Positions 7,416-15,590 of a stretch of 64,000 nt of DNA are shown here, piece after piece. A model generated the notes under the pieces. That model had not been told where the DNA came from. It did no database searches and saw nothing but the letters and a program-made list of their open reading frames with translations. Position numbers and translations under genes: made by a program. Where the stretch lies: the NCBI GenBank assembly GCA_013377095.1, contig JACAAY010000004.1, positions 1 to 64,000 of the forward strand, given 5' to 3'. The DNA is from Desulfuromonadales bacterium (GTDB lineage Bacteria; Desulfobacterota; Desulfuromonadia; Geobacterales; Pseudopelobacteraceae). Numbering within the stretch: position 1 is the stretch's first letter; each line of letters starts with the position of its first letter.

Positions 7416-9896
7416 ATGGCTACCATATCGTTACCCGACATCAGGTTGGCGGAGTACGGTCTCGACAACCTTCCCCTTCTCCAAAAACTCCGCGAACGAA
7501 ACTTCGCTGCCAAGACTGAAGTATGTATCGAACGTGCCAGATGCGTTACCCGGTATCTGGAAAAAGAGTCCTCTCCCCATGAGCCGATGGAAACCAGGTA
7601 TGCGGGAGCGGTCAACCATTTTCTGACCAACAAGGAAGCGCTCTTTTTCGACGACAACCTGCTGGCGGGAACGACAACCTCGAAATATTTCGGCGCCCCG
7701 GTCTATCCGGAGTTGACCGGCCTGACCATCTGGCCGGAACTGGACACCATGAGCAGCCGCGCCAAAAACCCGCAAACCATCTCTCCCCAGGAGGCGGAAG
7801 AGCTCAATCTTGAGATTTTCCCCTACTGGATGGAGCGCAACATCCTGGAGAAGACCAGGTCGAAATTCAACAACCCCCCCAGCATGAAGCTTTTCGAGCG
7901 GATTGTCTTCTTCATCGCCAGCAAAGCCGGCACCATTTCCCACACCGTCCCCTGTTATTCACTGGCGCTGGAAAAAGGATTGGAATTCATCGTTAGCGAA
8001 GCGGCCCGCCATGCCGGAGAGCTACAGGCAAAGGGCAGCCTGAGCGCGGATGAAACGGAGCAACTCTCCTTATACCAGGCTGTTCAGACCGCCCTAAAGG
8101 GCATCGTCGCCTATGCCGGCAATCTGAGCACAAGAGCAGCGCACCTGGCACAGATCGAAACCGACCCCGACCGAAAAACAAACCTGCTGGCCATGGCCGA
8201 AGTCTGCGCCCAGGTCCCGGCAAAACCGGCCCGCACGTTCAGGGAGGCGGTCAACGCCCTCTGGCTGCTGCAGGTGGGCATCCATGCCGAGAATATCAAC
8301 ATGGCCATCAGCCCCGGCCGACTCGACCAGATCCTCTACCCCTACTATCTCCGCGACATATCCAATGGCGCCCTCACCACCCGGGAAGCGCTGGAGATCA
8401 TCGGCTGTCTCTGGCTGAAACTCAACGACAACACCAACCTGGTCCCCGAAACTGCCGAGGAGCTGTTCGGCGGCGCGGGAACGGTCCCGGCCGTAACCGT
8501 CGGCGGCATTGACAACACTGGTGAGGACGCGGTCAACGACCTGACCTACCTGATGCTCAGGGCAACCGAACTGCTCAGTTTACGGGACCCCAGCGTGAAT
8601 GCCCGCTTCCACTATGAGAAGAACAGCGCTGCATACCGTGACAGGGTGGCCGAGGTGATTGCCAGCACCAAGGCTGTTCCCGCCTTTTACAATGACGCGG
8701 TTGCCATACGGACTCTGGAGAACCAGGGGATCGCAACCGAACACGCCCGCGACTACGCCATCATCGGCTGTGTCGAACTGTCAGCATCCGGCCGGAGTTA
8801 CGACGCCTCCAGCTCGATCATGCTCAACCTGGTTTCCGCCCTGGAACTGGCCCTCTACAACGGCAAGCGCCCGGTGACCGGCGACGAGCAGATCGGTCCC
8901 GAAACGGGCGATCCGGCAACGTTTGCCGGTTTCGCCCCCTTCTGGGAGGCATTCAAGGCCCAGCTGGCATGGGTTATCGGGCATGCGGTCCAGCTGAACG
9001 AGATGATGGGCCGGACCCACCAGGAATGCCTTCCCACCCCCCTCTTGTCGGCGCTTTTCGAGGGGCCCATGGAAAAGGGCAAGGATCTCATCTTCGGCGG
9101 CGCCCTCTACAACTCCTCGGGCGCCACCCACATCGGTTTTGCCGACACGGTGGACTCCCTCAATGCCATTGAAAAAGCGGTCTTTATCGACAAAAAATAT
9201 ACCTTCGACCAGATCCTGCAGGCCATGAAACGGGATTTTAACGGCGATGACCCGCTGCATCTCTATCTTCTCAACAGAACACCAAAATACGGCACCGACG
9301 ATGCCATCGCCCGCAAAAACGCACGCAACCTGATCGGATTTCTCTTTGAAACCTATCAGGGGTATGTCAACTACCGGGGCGGCAGGTATCGCCCGGCCTA
9401 CTGGACCATGACCAACCACGCCGGTCAGGGCAAACTCTCCGGAGCGCTGCCCAACGGCAGAAAAGCAAACCGGCTCCTGGCCAGCGGCATCACCCCGGTC
9501 TCCCAGGCAGCGAGCGGACTGGCCGCCTGCCTGAACGCCGTGGCCTCCATCGACCCGTTGCATATCCCTGGTGGCGAGGCTTTCAATCTGAAATACCCGG
9601 CCATTGCAAATCGGGACGATCTCCAGAAATTCAGCCAGGCCATCGAAGCCTATTTCCGCGCCGGCGGCCTCCATATCCAGTTCAACATTCTCTCCTACGA
9701 GACACTCCTGGACGCCAAACAGCATCCGGAAAACTATCCCCACCTGCTGGTGCGGGTTTCGGGGTATTCGGCCTATTTCAAGGATCTGACCGACACCATG
9801 AAGGAAGAGATCATCACCAGAACCGCCTACGATATCCGCAGTGGCCAGGCGGTACCGTTTCCCGATGCCCAACGATCCATGCTGCCGTTCGAGTAA
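7416..9896 (+). CDS. Glycyl radical enzyme (pyruvate formate-lyase superfamily), substrate unknown
   Basis: An 826-residue enzyme with both hallmarks of the family. The thiyl-radical cysteine is in IIGCVELSASG (Cys452, with Glu454), and the glycyl radical loop is RVSGYSAYF (Gly783, 44 residues from the C-terminus). Cys-x-Glu rather than Cys-Cys rules out pyruvate formate-lyase. It fits the dehydratase, C-N lyase and decarboxylase branches (glycerol dehydratase, CutC, HypD, 4-hydroxyphenylacetate decarboxylase). The N-terminal part (KYFGAPVYPEL, ISHTVPCYSLAL) matches no branch I can name, so I give no substrate. The enzyme is oxygen-sensitive and cytosolic. It needs the activase at 10362, and the SCP2-like gene between them is an unusual partner. 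Confidence 0.9.
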   Translation: MATISLPDIRLAEYGLDNLPLLQKLRERNFAAKTEVCIERARCVTRYLEKESSPHEPMETRYAGAVNHFLTNKEALFFDDNLLAGTTTSKYFGAPVYPELTGLTIWPELDTMSSRAKNPQTISPQEAEELNLEIFPYWMERNILEKTRSKFNNPPSMKLFERIVFFIASKAGTISHTVPCYSLALEKGLEFIVSEAARHAGELQAKGSLSADETEQLSLYQAVQTALKGIVAYAGNLSTRAAHLAQIETDPDRKTNLLAMAEVCAQVPAKPARTFREAVNALWLLQVGIHAENINMAISPGRLDQILYPYYLRDISNGALTTREALEIIGCLWLKLNDNTNLVPETAEELFGGAGTVPAVTVGGIDNTGEDAVNDLTYLMLRATELLSLRDPSVNARFHYEKNSAAYRDRVAEVIASTKAVPAFYNDAVAIRTLENQGIATEHARDYAIIGCVELSASGRSYDASSSIMLNLVSALELALYNGKRPVTGDEQIGPETGDPATFAGFAPFWEAFKAQLAWVIGHAVQLNEMMGRTHQECLPTPLLSALFEGPMEKGKDLIFGGALYNSSGATHIGFADTVDSLNAIEKAVFIDKKYTFDQILQAMKRDFNGDDPLHLYLLNRTPKYGTDDAIARKNARNLIGFLFETYQGYVNYRGGRYRPAYWTMTNHAGQGKLSGALPNGRKANRLLASGITPVSQAASGLAACLNAVASIDPLHIPGGEAFNLKYPAIANRDDLQKFSQAIEAYFRAGGLHIQFNILSYETLLDAKQHPENYPHLLVRVSGYSAYFKDLTDTMKEEIITRTAYDIRSGQAVPFPDAQRSMLPFE

Positions 9897-9930
9897 ATCC
9901 GTACCGGACACCCGCCTTGAAGGAGTTTCC

Positions 9931-10365
9931 ATGCCTGACAATTTTATTTTTGATGAGATGGTTAAAAAGTTTACCAGCTGCATGGAGTCGGAACTGGCCG
10001 AGGACTTTCTTATGATTCTTCTGCAACTGATGGGTATCGTCCTGCTGTTGAACAGCGACTACCGGCGTAACATCATCGGTTTCAAGGGGCGCTACCAGTT
10101 CCGGAGCAGTGACGACGCCATTACCGTTGCCGCGGTATTTGACAACGACAGCCTGAGCGTCAACGAGGAGCTGATCGAGGATCCGAACATCTCCGTCACC
10201 TTCAAGGACGGCAAGGCGCTCATGAACTACATCCTCTCACCAAAACCGGATGTGCTCGGCTCCATGCTCCGCCAGGAGGTCAGCCTGGACGGAAACCTCA
10301 ACTACCTGTACCGCTTCGCCTATATGGCGAAGCGGCTGCAACTGATGGCCAGCGGAGGCCTATGA
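9931..10365 (+). CDS. SCP2-like lipid-binding-domain protein, putative GRE partner
   Basis: A 144-residue protein. ITVAAVFDNDSLSVNEEL, ISVTFKDGKALMNYIL, PDVLGSMLRQEVSLDGNLNY and the ending LYRFAYMAKRLQL resemble the strand-and-helix order of sterol carrier protein 2 domains, which hold hydrophobic ligands. The N-terminal 50 residues are helical and hydrophobic (FLMILLQLMGIVLLL) and could be a membrane anchor or an amphipathic cap. AAGGAG precedes ATG 9931, and the stop overlaps the activase start as ATGA, so the two are translationally coupled. I infer a role in presenting a hydrophobic substrate to the glycyl radical enzyme. The domain call is from memory of the fold pattern and moderate. 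Confidence 0.55.
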   Translation: MPDNFIFDEMVKKFTSCMESELAEDFLMILLQLMGIVLLLNSDYRRNIIGFKGRYQFRSSDDAITVAAVFDNDSLSVNEELIEDPNISVTFKDGKALMNYILSPKPDVLGSMLRQEVSLDGNLNYLYRFAYMAKRLQLMASGGL

Positions 10366-11270
10366 GCAGGCAGCTGCCATTGCTCCTCCCGCTCCACCGT
10401 TTCGCCCTTGATGACGGGCCGGGGATACGAACCACAGTCTTTTTCAAGGGGTGCCCCCTTTCATGCGTCTGGTGCCACAACCCGGAAACCATATCAACGG
10501 AGTGCGAGATCGCCTGTTACCCGCAACGCTGTATCAGCTGCGGCGAATGCCTGGGTGTCTGCCCCACGGGCGCCATAACACTTGAGCCGTTGGTCCGGAT
10601 TTCACGCACGACCTGCACGGCCTGCGGCAGATGCGCCGAGACCTGTCCGGCCCTGGCGCTGGAACGAAGGGGGGAGTATCTTCCAGCGGGCGAACTGGTA
10701 GCGCTCCTGCTGCGGGACCGGTTGTTTTACGAGTCTTCCGGCGGTGGCGTAACCTTTTCCGGTGGAGAAGCGACGGTGCACATGGACTACCTGGAGCAGG
10801 TGCTCCGGGATCTGAAGCAACGGGGAATCCACACTGCTCTCCAGACCTGCGGACTGTTCGATTTCGAGCACTTCTCCACCCGGCTCCTCCCCAGGATTGA
10901 CCTGATATTCTACGACATCAAGCTGCTCGACCCTGATCAGCACCAGCGCTTCACCGGCAGGGATAACCGCCCCATACTCGACAATTTTGTCCGCTTGACC
11001 GGTATGGCCCGGGAGAAGCTCATGCCAAGGGTACCGCTGATCCCCGGGATTACGGCCACCCGGCACAATCTGACCGGCATCGCCTCGTTTCTGAGAGGGC
11101 TTGGTTATGGGCAGGCCGAACTGCTTTCCCATAATCCCGGCTGCCGGGAGAAGAGACTGGCAATCGGCAGGGAGATACCAGAGGAACCTACTCCGGATAT
11201 GATGACCATTGAGGATGAGAGCAGATGCCGGGAACTCTTTTTTTCAGCACTTGCCGGAGAACCGGCATAA
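10362..11270 (+). CDS. Glycyl radical enzyme activase (PflA family, with ferredoxin insert)
   Basis: A 302-residue radical SAM activase. FALDDGPGIRTTVFFKGCPLSCVWCHNPE (in parts: DDGPGIRTTVFFKGCP, then CVWCHNPE) carries the Cys-x3-Cys-x2-Cys cluster motif. An insert with two further 4Fe-4S motifs follows (CISCGECLGVCP and CTACGRCAETCP), as in activases of glycerol dehydratase, CutC and benzylsuccinate synthase but not in PflA itself. GGGVTFSGGEA is the usual SAM-binding glycine strip. It should abstract hydrogen from Gly783 of the enzyme at 7416. It overlaps the SCP2-like gene by four bases and lies 56 bases before the DUF6765 gene. Confidence 0.93.
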   Translation: MSRQLPLLLPLHRFALDDGPGIRTTVFFKGCPLSCVWCHNPETISTECEIACYPQRCISCGECLGVCPTGAITLEPLVRISRTTCTACGRCAETCPALALERRGEYLPAGELVALLLRDRLFYESSGGGVTFSGGEATVHMDYLEQVLRDLKQRGIHTALQTCGLFDFEHFSTRLLPRIDLIFYDIKLLDPDQHQRFTGRDNRPILDNFVRLTGMAREKLMPRVPLIPGITATRHNLTGIASFLRGLGYGQAELLSHNPGCREKRLAIGREIPEEPTPDMMTIEDESRCRELFFSALAGEPA

Positions 11271-11326
11271 CCACCATTTCCCGGCCAGGATCCCATTCAC
11301 CCCATCCATAGTTAGAGGAGCAGATC

Positions 11327-12334
11327 ATGAACATCGAATTTCACTACTGGATAACCGGGCTGATTGCGCAACATGCCGGGTTCAGCGCCGATGAGGCGCG
11401 CATCATCGCCGGAAGTTCCCAGCTTGTGGATGATAATGACTTTGAGATCAATGTGTTCGACCATGAAAACGACGTGGTTCCCTCCTATACCAGCCATGTC
11501 AGCCAGACCATGAATATCCTGCTGCCCAGGCGTGACATCATGAAGATCTACCCGCTGTTCCACTTCCTGCCGGGAGACCAGCCCCAGGCCTCACCCCGCA
11601 AGGATGGAACGACCCACCCACTCAACACGACCCCCAACAGCTCCTCTGCCAACAAAATCATGCAGTACAGCCTGCAAAGCGCGGCTTCAAAGTACAAAGC
11701 CGGCGACAGGGGCGGCCTCTACCGCATCGGTGTCACCACCCATGCCTATGTGGACACCTGGGCTCACCAGAATTTCATCGGCTGGTTCGGAGATTTCAAC
11801 GCCATCGGCTCCAACCTGATGCCGGACATCGGCCACGCCGACGCCCTGCACCATCCCGACTGGGTCAGCCACCGCTGGAACGATGAACGGCTGATCAACC
11901 CGGACGTGGACAACATCGTCCGCTTTCTCCTGGCGGCGCGAAACACCTACAAGCACTTTCTGGAATTCCAGAAACTCATCAATAAATCTCCGGATGATCG
12001 GTGGGACCAGCTGGAAACACTTCTGACGGACATTTTCGGAAAAAGCTACAGCGGAGATTGCGAAAAAGGGGGTGAAGAGAGGGTTGCCAGGTATCGTACA
12101 GCAGCCAACGGGCTGGCTGACTATGACGACAACGACTGGCTGAGCAGCGCCACGGATCTGAAGAGAGTGTTCAATGGAGCAACGGACGACTATGACCAAA
12201 AATACGTCTGGCGCAATGCCGGGACCAAATCTCAAACCGACTGGTACCGGTTCCAGGAGGCGGTCAAGGAACACATGATCTGCGCCAGCGGAATTTTGCA
12301 GCCGGCATTTGCCCAGGCGGGAATTTCGGTGTAA
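11327..12334 (+). CDS. DUF6765 family protein
   Basis: A 335-residue protein starting MNIEFHYWITGLIAQHAGF, with SSQLVDDNDFEI shortly after and TTHAYVDTWAHQNFIGW near residue 130. These match DUF6765 proteins as I recall them. His-rich spots (FHYW, THAYVDTWAHQNF, HADALHHPDW) resemble zinc-dependent phospholipase C or nuclease-type folds, in which His and Asp bind metals in an all-helical protein, but no catalytic function is established. No signal peptide is seen. AGAGGAG precedes the ATG. It is the last gene of the plus-strand block, and the 314-base gap behind it suggests the transcript ends here. Confidence 0.65.
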   Translation: MNIEFHYWITGLIAQHAGFSADEARIIAGSSQLVDDNDFEINVFDHENDVVPSYTSHVSQTMNILLPRRDIMKIYPLFHFLPGDQPQASPRKDGTTHPLNTTPNSSSANKIMQYSLQSAASKYKAGDRGGLYRIGVTTHAYVDTWAHQNFIGWFGDFNAIGSNLMPDIGHADALHHPDWVSHRWNDERLINPDVDNIVRFLLAARNTYKHFLEFQKLINKSPDDRWDQLETLLTDIFGKSYSGDCEKGGEERVARYRTAANGLADYDDNDWLSSATDLKRVFNGATDDYDQKYVWRNAGTKSQTDWYRFQEAVKEHMICASGILQPAFAQAGISV

Positions 12335-12648
12335 GCTTTAAACAGCGTACGACCTTCCCGCCCGAAGGTATTTCGAACAGCATGTTATATCACTCTGGAT
12401 GGCCATCGGAAGGGAACAAACAGGGAAAGTGAACAGCTTCGACAAGCACCTAAAGCCCATCTGATCTAAATTCAGCGCTCCCGCTTTTAATACGTGACCC
12501 AGGTCACGTACAACATTTTTTCAAGTGGACATGTTCGCACCAAATGTGTCATAAGAGCAACTTTCAAACGCCGTTCACACGATATCCACCCACCCAACAG
12601 GGCAAATACTCCGGGATCCACCGGGCTCATAACACAGGAGGAGACTGA
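12335..12648 (+). promoter_or_regulatory. Intergenic promoter region of the chemoreceptor gene
   Basis: No gene seen in this 314-base gap. It holds a perfect palindrome at 12491-12510 and, downstream, a possible sigma-70 promoter: TGGACA at 12526-12531 and CATAAG at 12550-12555 with an 18-base spacer. GGAGGAG sits just before the ATG at 12649. No terminator hairpin with a T-run is evident for the upstream gene. Confidence 0.4.
12491..12510. promoter_or_regulatory. Perfect 20-bp palindrome, CRP/FNR-type operator candidate
   Basis: TACGTGACC, CA, GGTCACGTA: nine-base perfect arms around two bases. The core GTGA-N6-TCAC is the half-site and spacing of CRP-family regulators. If the promoter proposed downstream is right, the palindrome is centred about 61 bases upstream of transcription start, a common activator position. 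Confidence 0.5.
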
Positions 12649-14277
12649 ATGTCATTTACGCACATGAAGATCGGGTTAAAGCTGGGACTTGTGTTTGGTT
12701 TTGTTTTGTTGATGCTGGCCATGCTGATTGGTGTTGGACTCTACAGTACCCAGAAGGTCAATCAGTCGGTGGAAGAGATTGCCAAGGGGAGTTATCTCAA
12801 GACCATGTACGCCACCCAGTCGGACAAAGCACTGACCGATCTCCAGGTATCGATCCGCATGCTGGCCCTGCTCAAGGATCAGGATGCCATCATGAAGGAA
12901 AAGCAAAAGATCGATGAAGCTCGAAAACGTTACCGGGAAGCGATGCATAACCTCGAAAACATTGAAAAATCAACCAAGGGCCTCAAGCTGATCGAAGCCG
13001 CAAAGGCGGTCATATCCCCTGCTGCCGCAGTCAACAACAAGGTAATCGATCTTGTCCTGGCCCACCGGCAGGATGAGGCGGTCAATCTGCTGGTAACAGA
13101 GGGTGCTTCTCTTAACCAGAAAATTGTGGATGCGTTTGATGAGCAACTCAAATACCAGCAGGAAGGCGTGGAAGCTGCTTCAAAAAAAGCTGAAACGGTC
13201 TATACAAAAACAAAATATACCCTGCTGATTACCGGTGTGATCTCATTTATCTTGGGGCTCGGCGCCGCCGCTTACCTGGTCAACAACCTGGTCACCAGAA
13301 TTAACCGTGTCGCAGGCGCCATGGGCAAAGTCGCCGATGGCGATCTCTCCACCCAGTTGCGCATTTACGCTGATGACGAGATCGGCGACCTGGGCCGGAA
13401 CATCAACCGCATGATCACCTCCATCAGCGCCATGATCGCCTCGATCAGGGATACGGCCCATCAAGTTGGATCGGCCACCGGCGTCCTGCAATCAACAGCG
13501 GAGCAGATCGCATCGGGCGCTGAAGAAGCCGCCGCCCAGGCCGGAACCGTGGCCACCGCCAGCGAAGAGATGGCTGCCACCTCTTCGGAAATTGCCCACA
13601 ACTGCTCCATGGCGGCAGAGAGCTCCAAACGGGCCAGTGACCTGGCTACGGAAGGTTTTACCGTTGTCCAGGAAACAGTTTCCGGCATGAACCGCATCTC
13701 GGACCGCGTCAAGGAAAGCGCCGCCACGGTGGAAAGCCTGGGCTCCCGCTCCGACCAGATCGGAGAAATCGTCGGAACCATCGAGGATATTGCCGACCAG
13801 ACCAACCTGCTGGCGCTGAATGCGGCCATCGAGGCGGCCAGGGCCGGAGAGCAGGGACGCGGCTTCGCCGTGGTTGCCGATGAAGTCAGGGCACTTGCGG
13901 AACGGACAACAAAGGCCACCAAGGAGATCGGCCAGATGATCAGGGCGATTCAGTCCGAGACGCGCGGAGCGGTTGTTTCCATGGAGGAAGGGGTCAAGGA
14001 GGTTGAGCGGGGAACCAAGGACGCCGCCAAATCCGGAATCGCCCTGGAAAACATCCTCAACCAGATCAACGAAGTAACCTCACAAATAAACCAGATCGCA
14101 ACCGCCGCTGAAGAGCAGACTGCCACCACAACCGAAATAACGAATTATATCCAGCAAATCACCGAGGTGGTTCAGTCCAGCGCCAACAGCTCCCACGAAT
14201 CTGCCTCCGCTGCCAGCCAGCTTTCCTCCAATGCCGGAGAACTTGAACGCATGGTCGGACAATTTACCCTGGCATAA
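12649..14277 (+). CDS. Methyl-accepting chemotaxis protein
   Basis: A 542-residue chemoreceptor. Membrane segment 1 is [20 protein letters not shown] (about 11-30). A helical periplasmic 4HB-type domain runs to about residue 185, and segment 2 is [20 protein letters not shown] (about 190-209). Then come a HAMP domain ([20 protein letters not shown] onward) and the coiled-coil signalling domain, with the hairpin tip in [23 protein letters not shown] and [18 protein letters not shown]. The receptor would signal to CheA through CheW; the ligand is unknown. No C-terminal CheR-docking pentapeptide is visible. It is a single-gene unit between a regulated-looking promoter and a terminator hairpin. 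Confidence 0.95.
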   Translation: MSFTHMKIGLKLGLVFGFVLLMLAMLIGVGLYSTQKVNQSVEEIAKGSYLKTMYATQSDKALTDLQVSIRMLALLKDQDAIMKEKQKIDEARKRYREAMHNLENIEKSTKGLKLIEAAKAVISPAAAVNNKVIDLVLAHRQDEAVNLLVTEGASLNQKIVDAFDEQLKYQQEGVEAASKKAETVYTKTKYTLLITGVISFILGLGAAAYLVNNLVTRINRVAGAMGKVADGDLSTQLRIYADDEIGDLGRNINRMITSISAMIASIRDTAHQVGSATGVLQSTAEQIASGAEEAAAQAGTVATASEEMAATSSEIAHNCSMAAESSKRASDLATEGFTVVQETVSGMNRISDRVKESAATVESLGSRSDQIGEIVGTIEDIADQTNLLALNAAIEAARAGEQGRGFAVVADEVRALAERTTKATKEIGQMIRAIQSETRGAVVSMEEGVKEVERGTKDAAKSGIALENILNQINEVTSQINQIATAAEEQTATTTEITNYIQQITEVVQSSANSSHESASAASQLSSNAGELERMVGQFTLA

Positions 14278-14302
14278 CATTTTCAAGGTCAACAAACAAA
14301 AA

Positions 14303-14341
14303 ACGGGGGCGTATTACCAGCGGATGGTGATACGCCCCCGT
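14303..14341. terminator. Bidirectional terminator hairpin
   Basis: A 16-base stem (ACGGGGGCGTATTACC with GGTGATACGCCCCCGT, one wobble pair) and a seven-base loop. The minus-strand copy is followed by a run of Ts, so it best serves the minus-strand gene ending at 14357. On the plus strand it closes the chemoreceptor gene. Confidence 0.75.
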
Positions 14342-14356
14342 CTTGTTCCGAACAGT

Positions 14357-15394
14357 TTATCGCCAAACAACCCGCTCAGCCACTCTCACCCCGCAGGCCG
14401 ACATCTCCCGCATGGCAGCCTCCACCGCCGAAATCCCCCCGAACTGGCTCGAGTTCAGATAGTTGCTGGCCCTGGCTCCGCACAGGCTCAGATCCACCAC
14501 CAGTTCCAGCGCATCGCCTGGGGAGCTGTTGCGGGTGGCGACAGCCGAGACGCGCAGACAGCTGTTCAGGGTGCAGCCGCCCATGACCAGGGTGCGGATG
14601 CCATGGTCAAGCAGACCTTGCACCCATTCGCGGTAACCGTTGCTATCGGGCATGAGCAGGTTGTTGCTCGGCTTGATGAAATAGAGCTGACTCTCATCGA
14701 TGATCTGGTCCAACGTATCATCCCAACCGTAACTCTCCGGAGAAAACGGGCAGCGGCTGAACATCACCTCGGCGTGTTTGTAGACCGCCTCCAGCAGGCG
14801 GGCGCAGTTATCGAACGCCAGACGGATCGGCATCACCTCCATCTCCCCCAGTGGACCAAGCCCCCGCATCCAATCTCCGGCGGTGAAGGAGCGCTGCGGA
14901 TCGATCAGCAAAAGCGCCGTTTCCCTGGAGAGAACAGTGTGACTCGGAATAGCTGATCGTTTAAGCGCATCACTGAAATTACCGCAATGCTCGGCGCTAA
15001 GGAGCTCTTGCAGCAATTCGGAGATCCCTTCATACCCGCTTCCATCCCACAGCATCCTGCTTTCGTTGTGATATCCGGGTTCGCCGGGTGCAGTATTCGC
15101 AGTTTTTTCATTTTCGAGCACCATTCCACGGAATGTCGATACCGCTCCCCGTGGCCCCCGGCAGAGCGCCCGTCCATAGGCGCCCTGGGGATCCCGGCTT
15201 ACCTCGGCCATGCAGGCAACAAAGGCCTCCCGGTCCAGCGGGGTGCGAATGGTCATGAAATCCAGCAGGGCATAGATGGGGGCCTGCGGTTGCTGCCAGC
15301 CCAACTCCCGGGCCACCCGGTACAGCTCCTGCCTGGTAAGCAAGCCGTCCCGGTCCCGGTCCAGGGCGTCGAACAGTTCGGAGAATTCGGTCAT
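14357..15394 (-). CDS. EF-hand plus isochorismatase-like cysteine hydrolase fusion
   Basis: A 345-residue protein. Residues 12-23 form a textbook EF-hand loop, DRDRDGLLTRQE (Asp12, Asp14, Asp16, Glu23). A weaker helical stretch follows and may be a degenerate second EF-hand. From about residue 155 the isochorismatase fold begins: ALLLIDPQRSF (catalytic Asp), FIKPSNNLLMP (catalytic Lys region) and VMGGCTLNSCLRVSA (nucleophile Cys). Such enzymes hydrolyse amides or vinyl ethers; the substrate is unknown. A calcium sensor fused to this hydrolase is unusual. The start at 15394 (MTEFSELF) has AAGGA six bases upstream, better than the ATG 21 bases earlier. Divergent from the radical SAM gene at 15591. 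Confidence 0.75.
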   Translation of the reverse strand: MTEFSELFDALDRDRDGLLTRQELYRVARELGWQQPQAPIYALLDFMTIRTPLDREAFVACMAEVSRDPQGAYGRALCRGPRGAVSTFRGMVLENEKTANTAPGEPGYHNESRMLWDGSGYEGISELLQELLSAEHCGNFSDALKRSAIPSHTVLSRETALLLIDPQRSFTAGDWMRGLGPLGEMEVMPIRLAFDNCARLLEAVYKHAEVMFSRCPFSPESYGWDDTLDQIIDESQLYFIKPSNNLLMPDSNGYREWVQGLLDHGIRTLVMGGCTLNSCLRVSAVATRNSSPGDALELVVDLSLCGARASNYLNSSQFGGISAVEAAMREMSACGVRVAERVVWR

Positions 15395-15590
15395 GTGGGT
15401 TCCTTCACGGTACATTCGTCCGATTCCATTATTTCCCTGCTTCTGTTTCCGACTCGGTACAACCGGTTTTTATGTGCATAAAGAAGTTCCCACGAGCGTG
15501 CCGCCACCTATCCGGCACCACATCCGAGATTGAAAAGCACCGGCAATCGGGGTAGAGTGCCGCTGAGATTCGAACAACGAGGAGAGAGAT

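Noticed and set aside
8781-9983. A 400-codon minus-strand frame opposite the glycyl radical enzyme
   Set aside because: It mirrors a GC-rich coding strand, has no domain pattern, and overlaps a gene with intact catalytic motifs.
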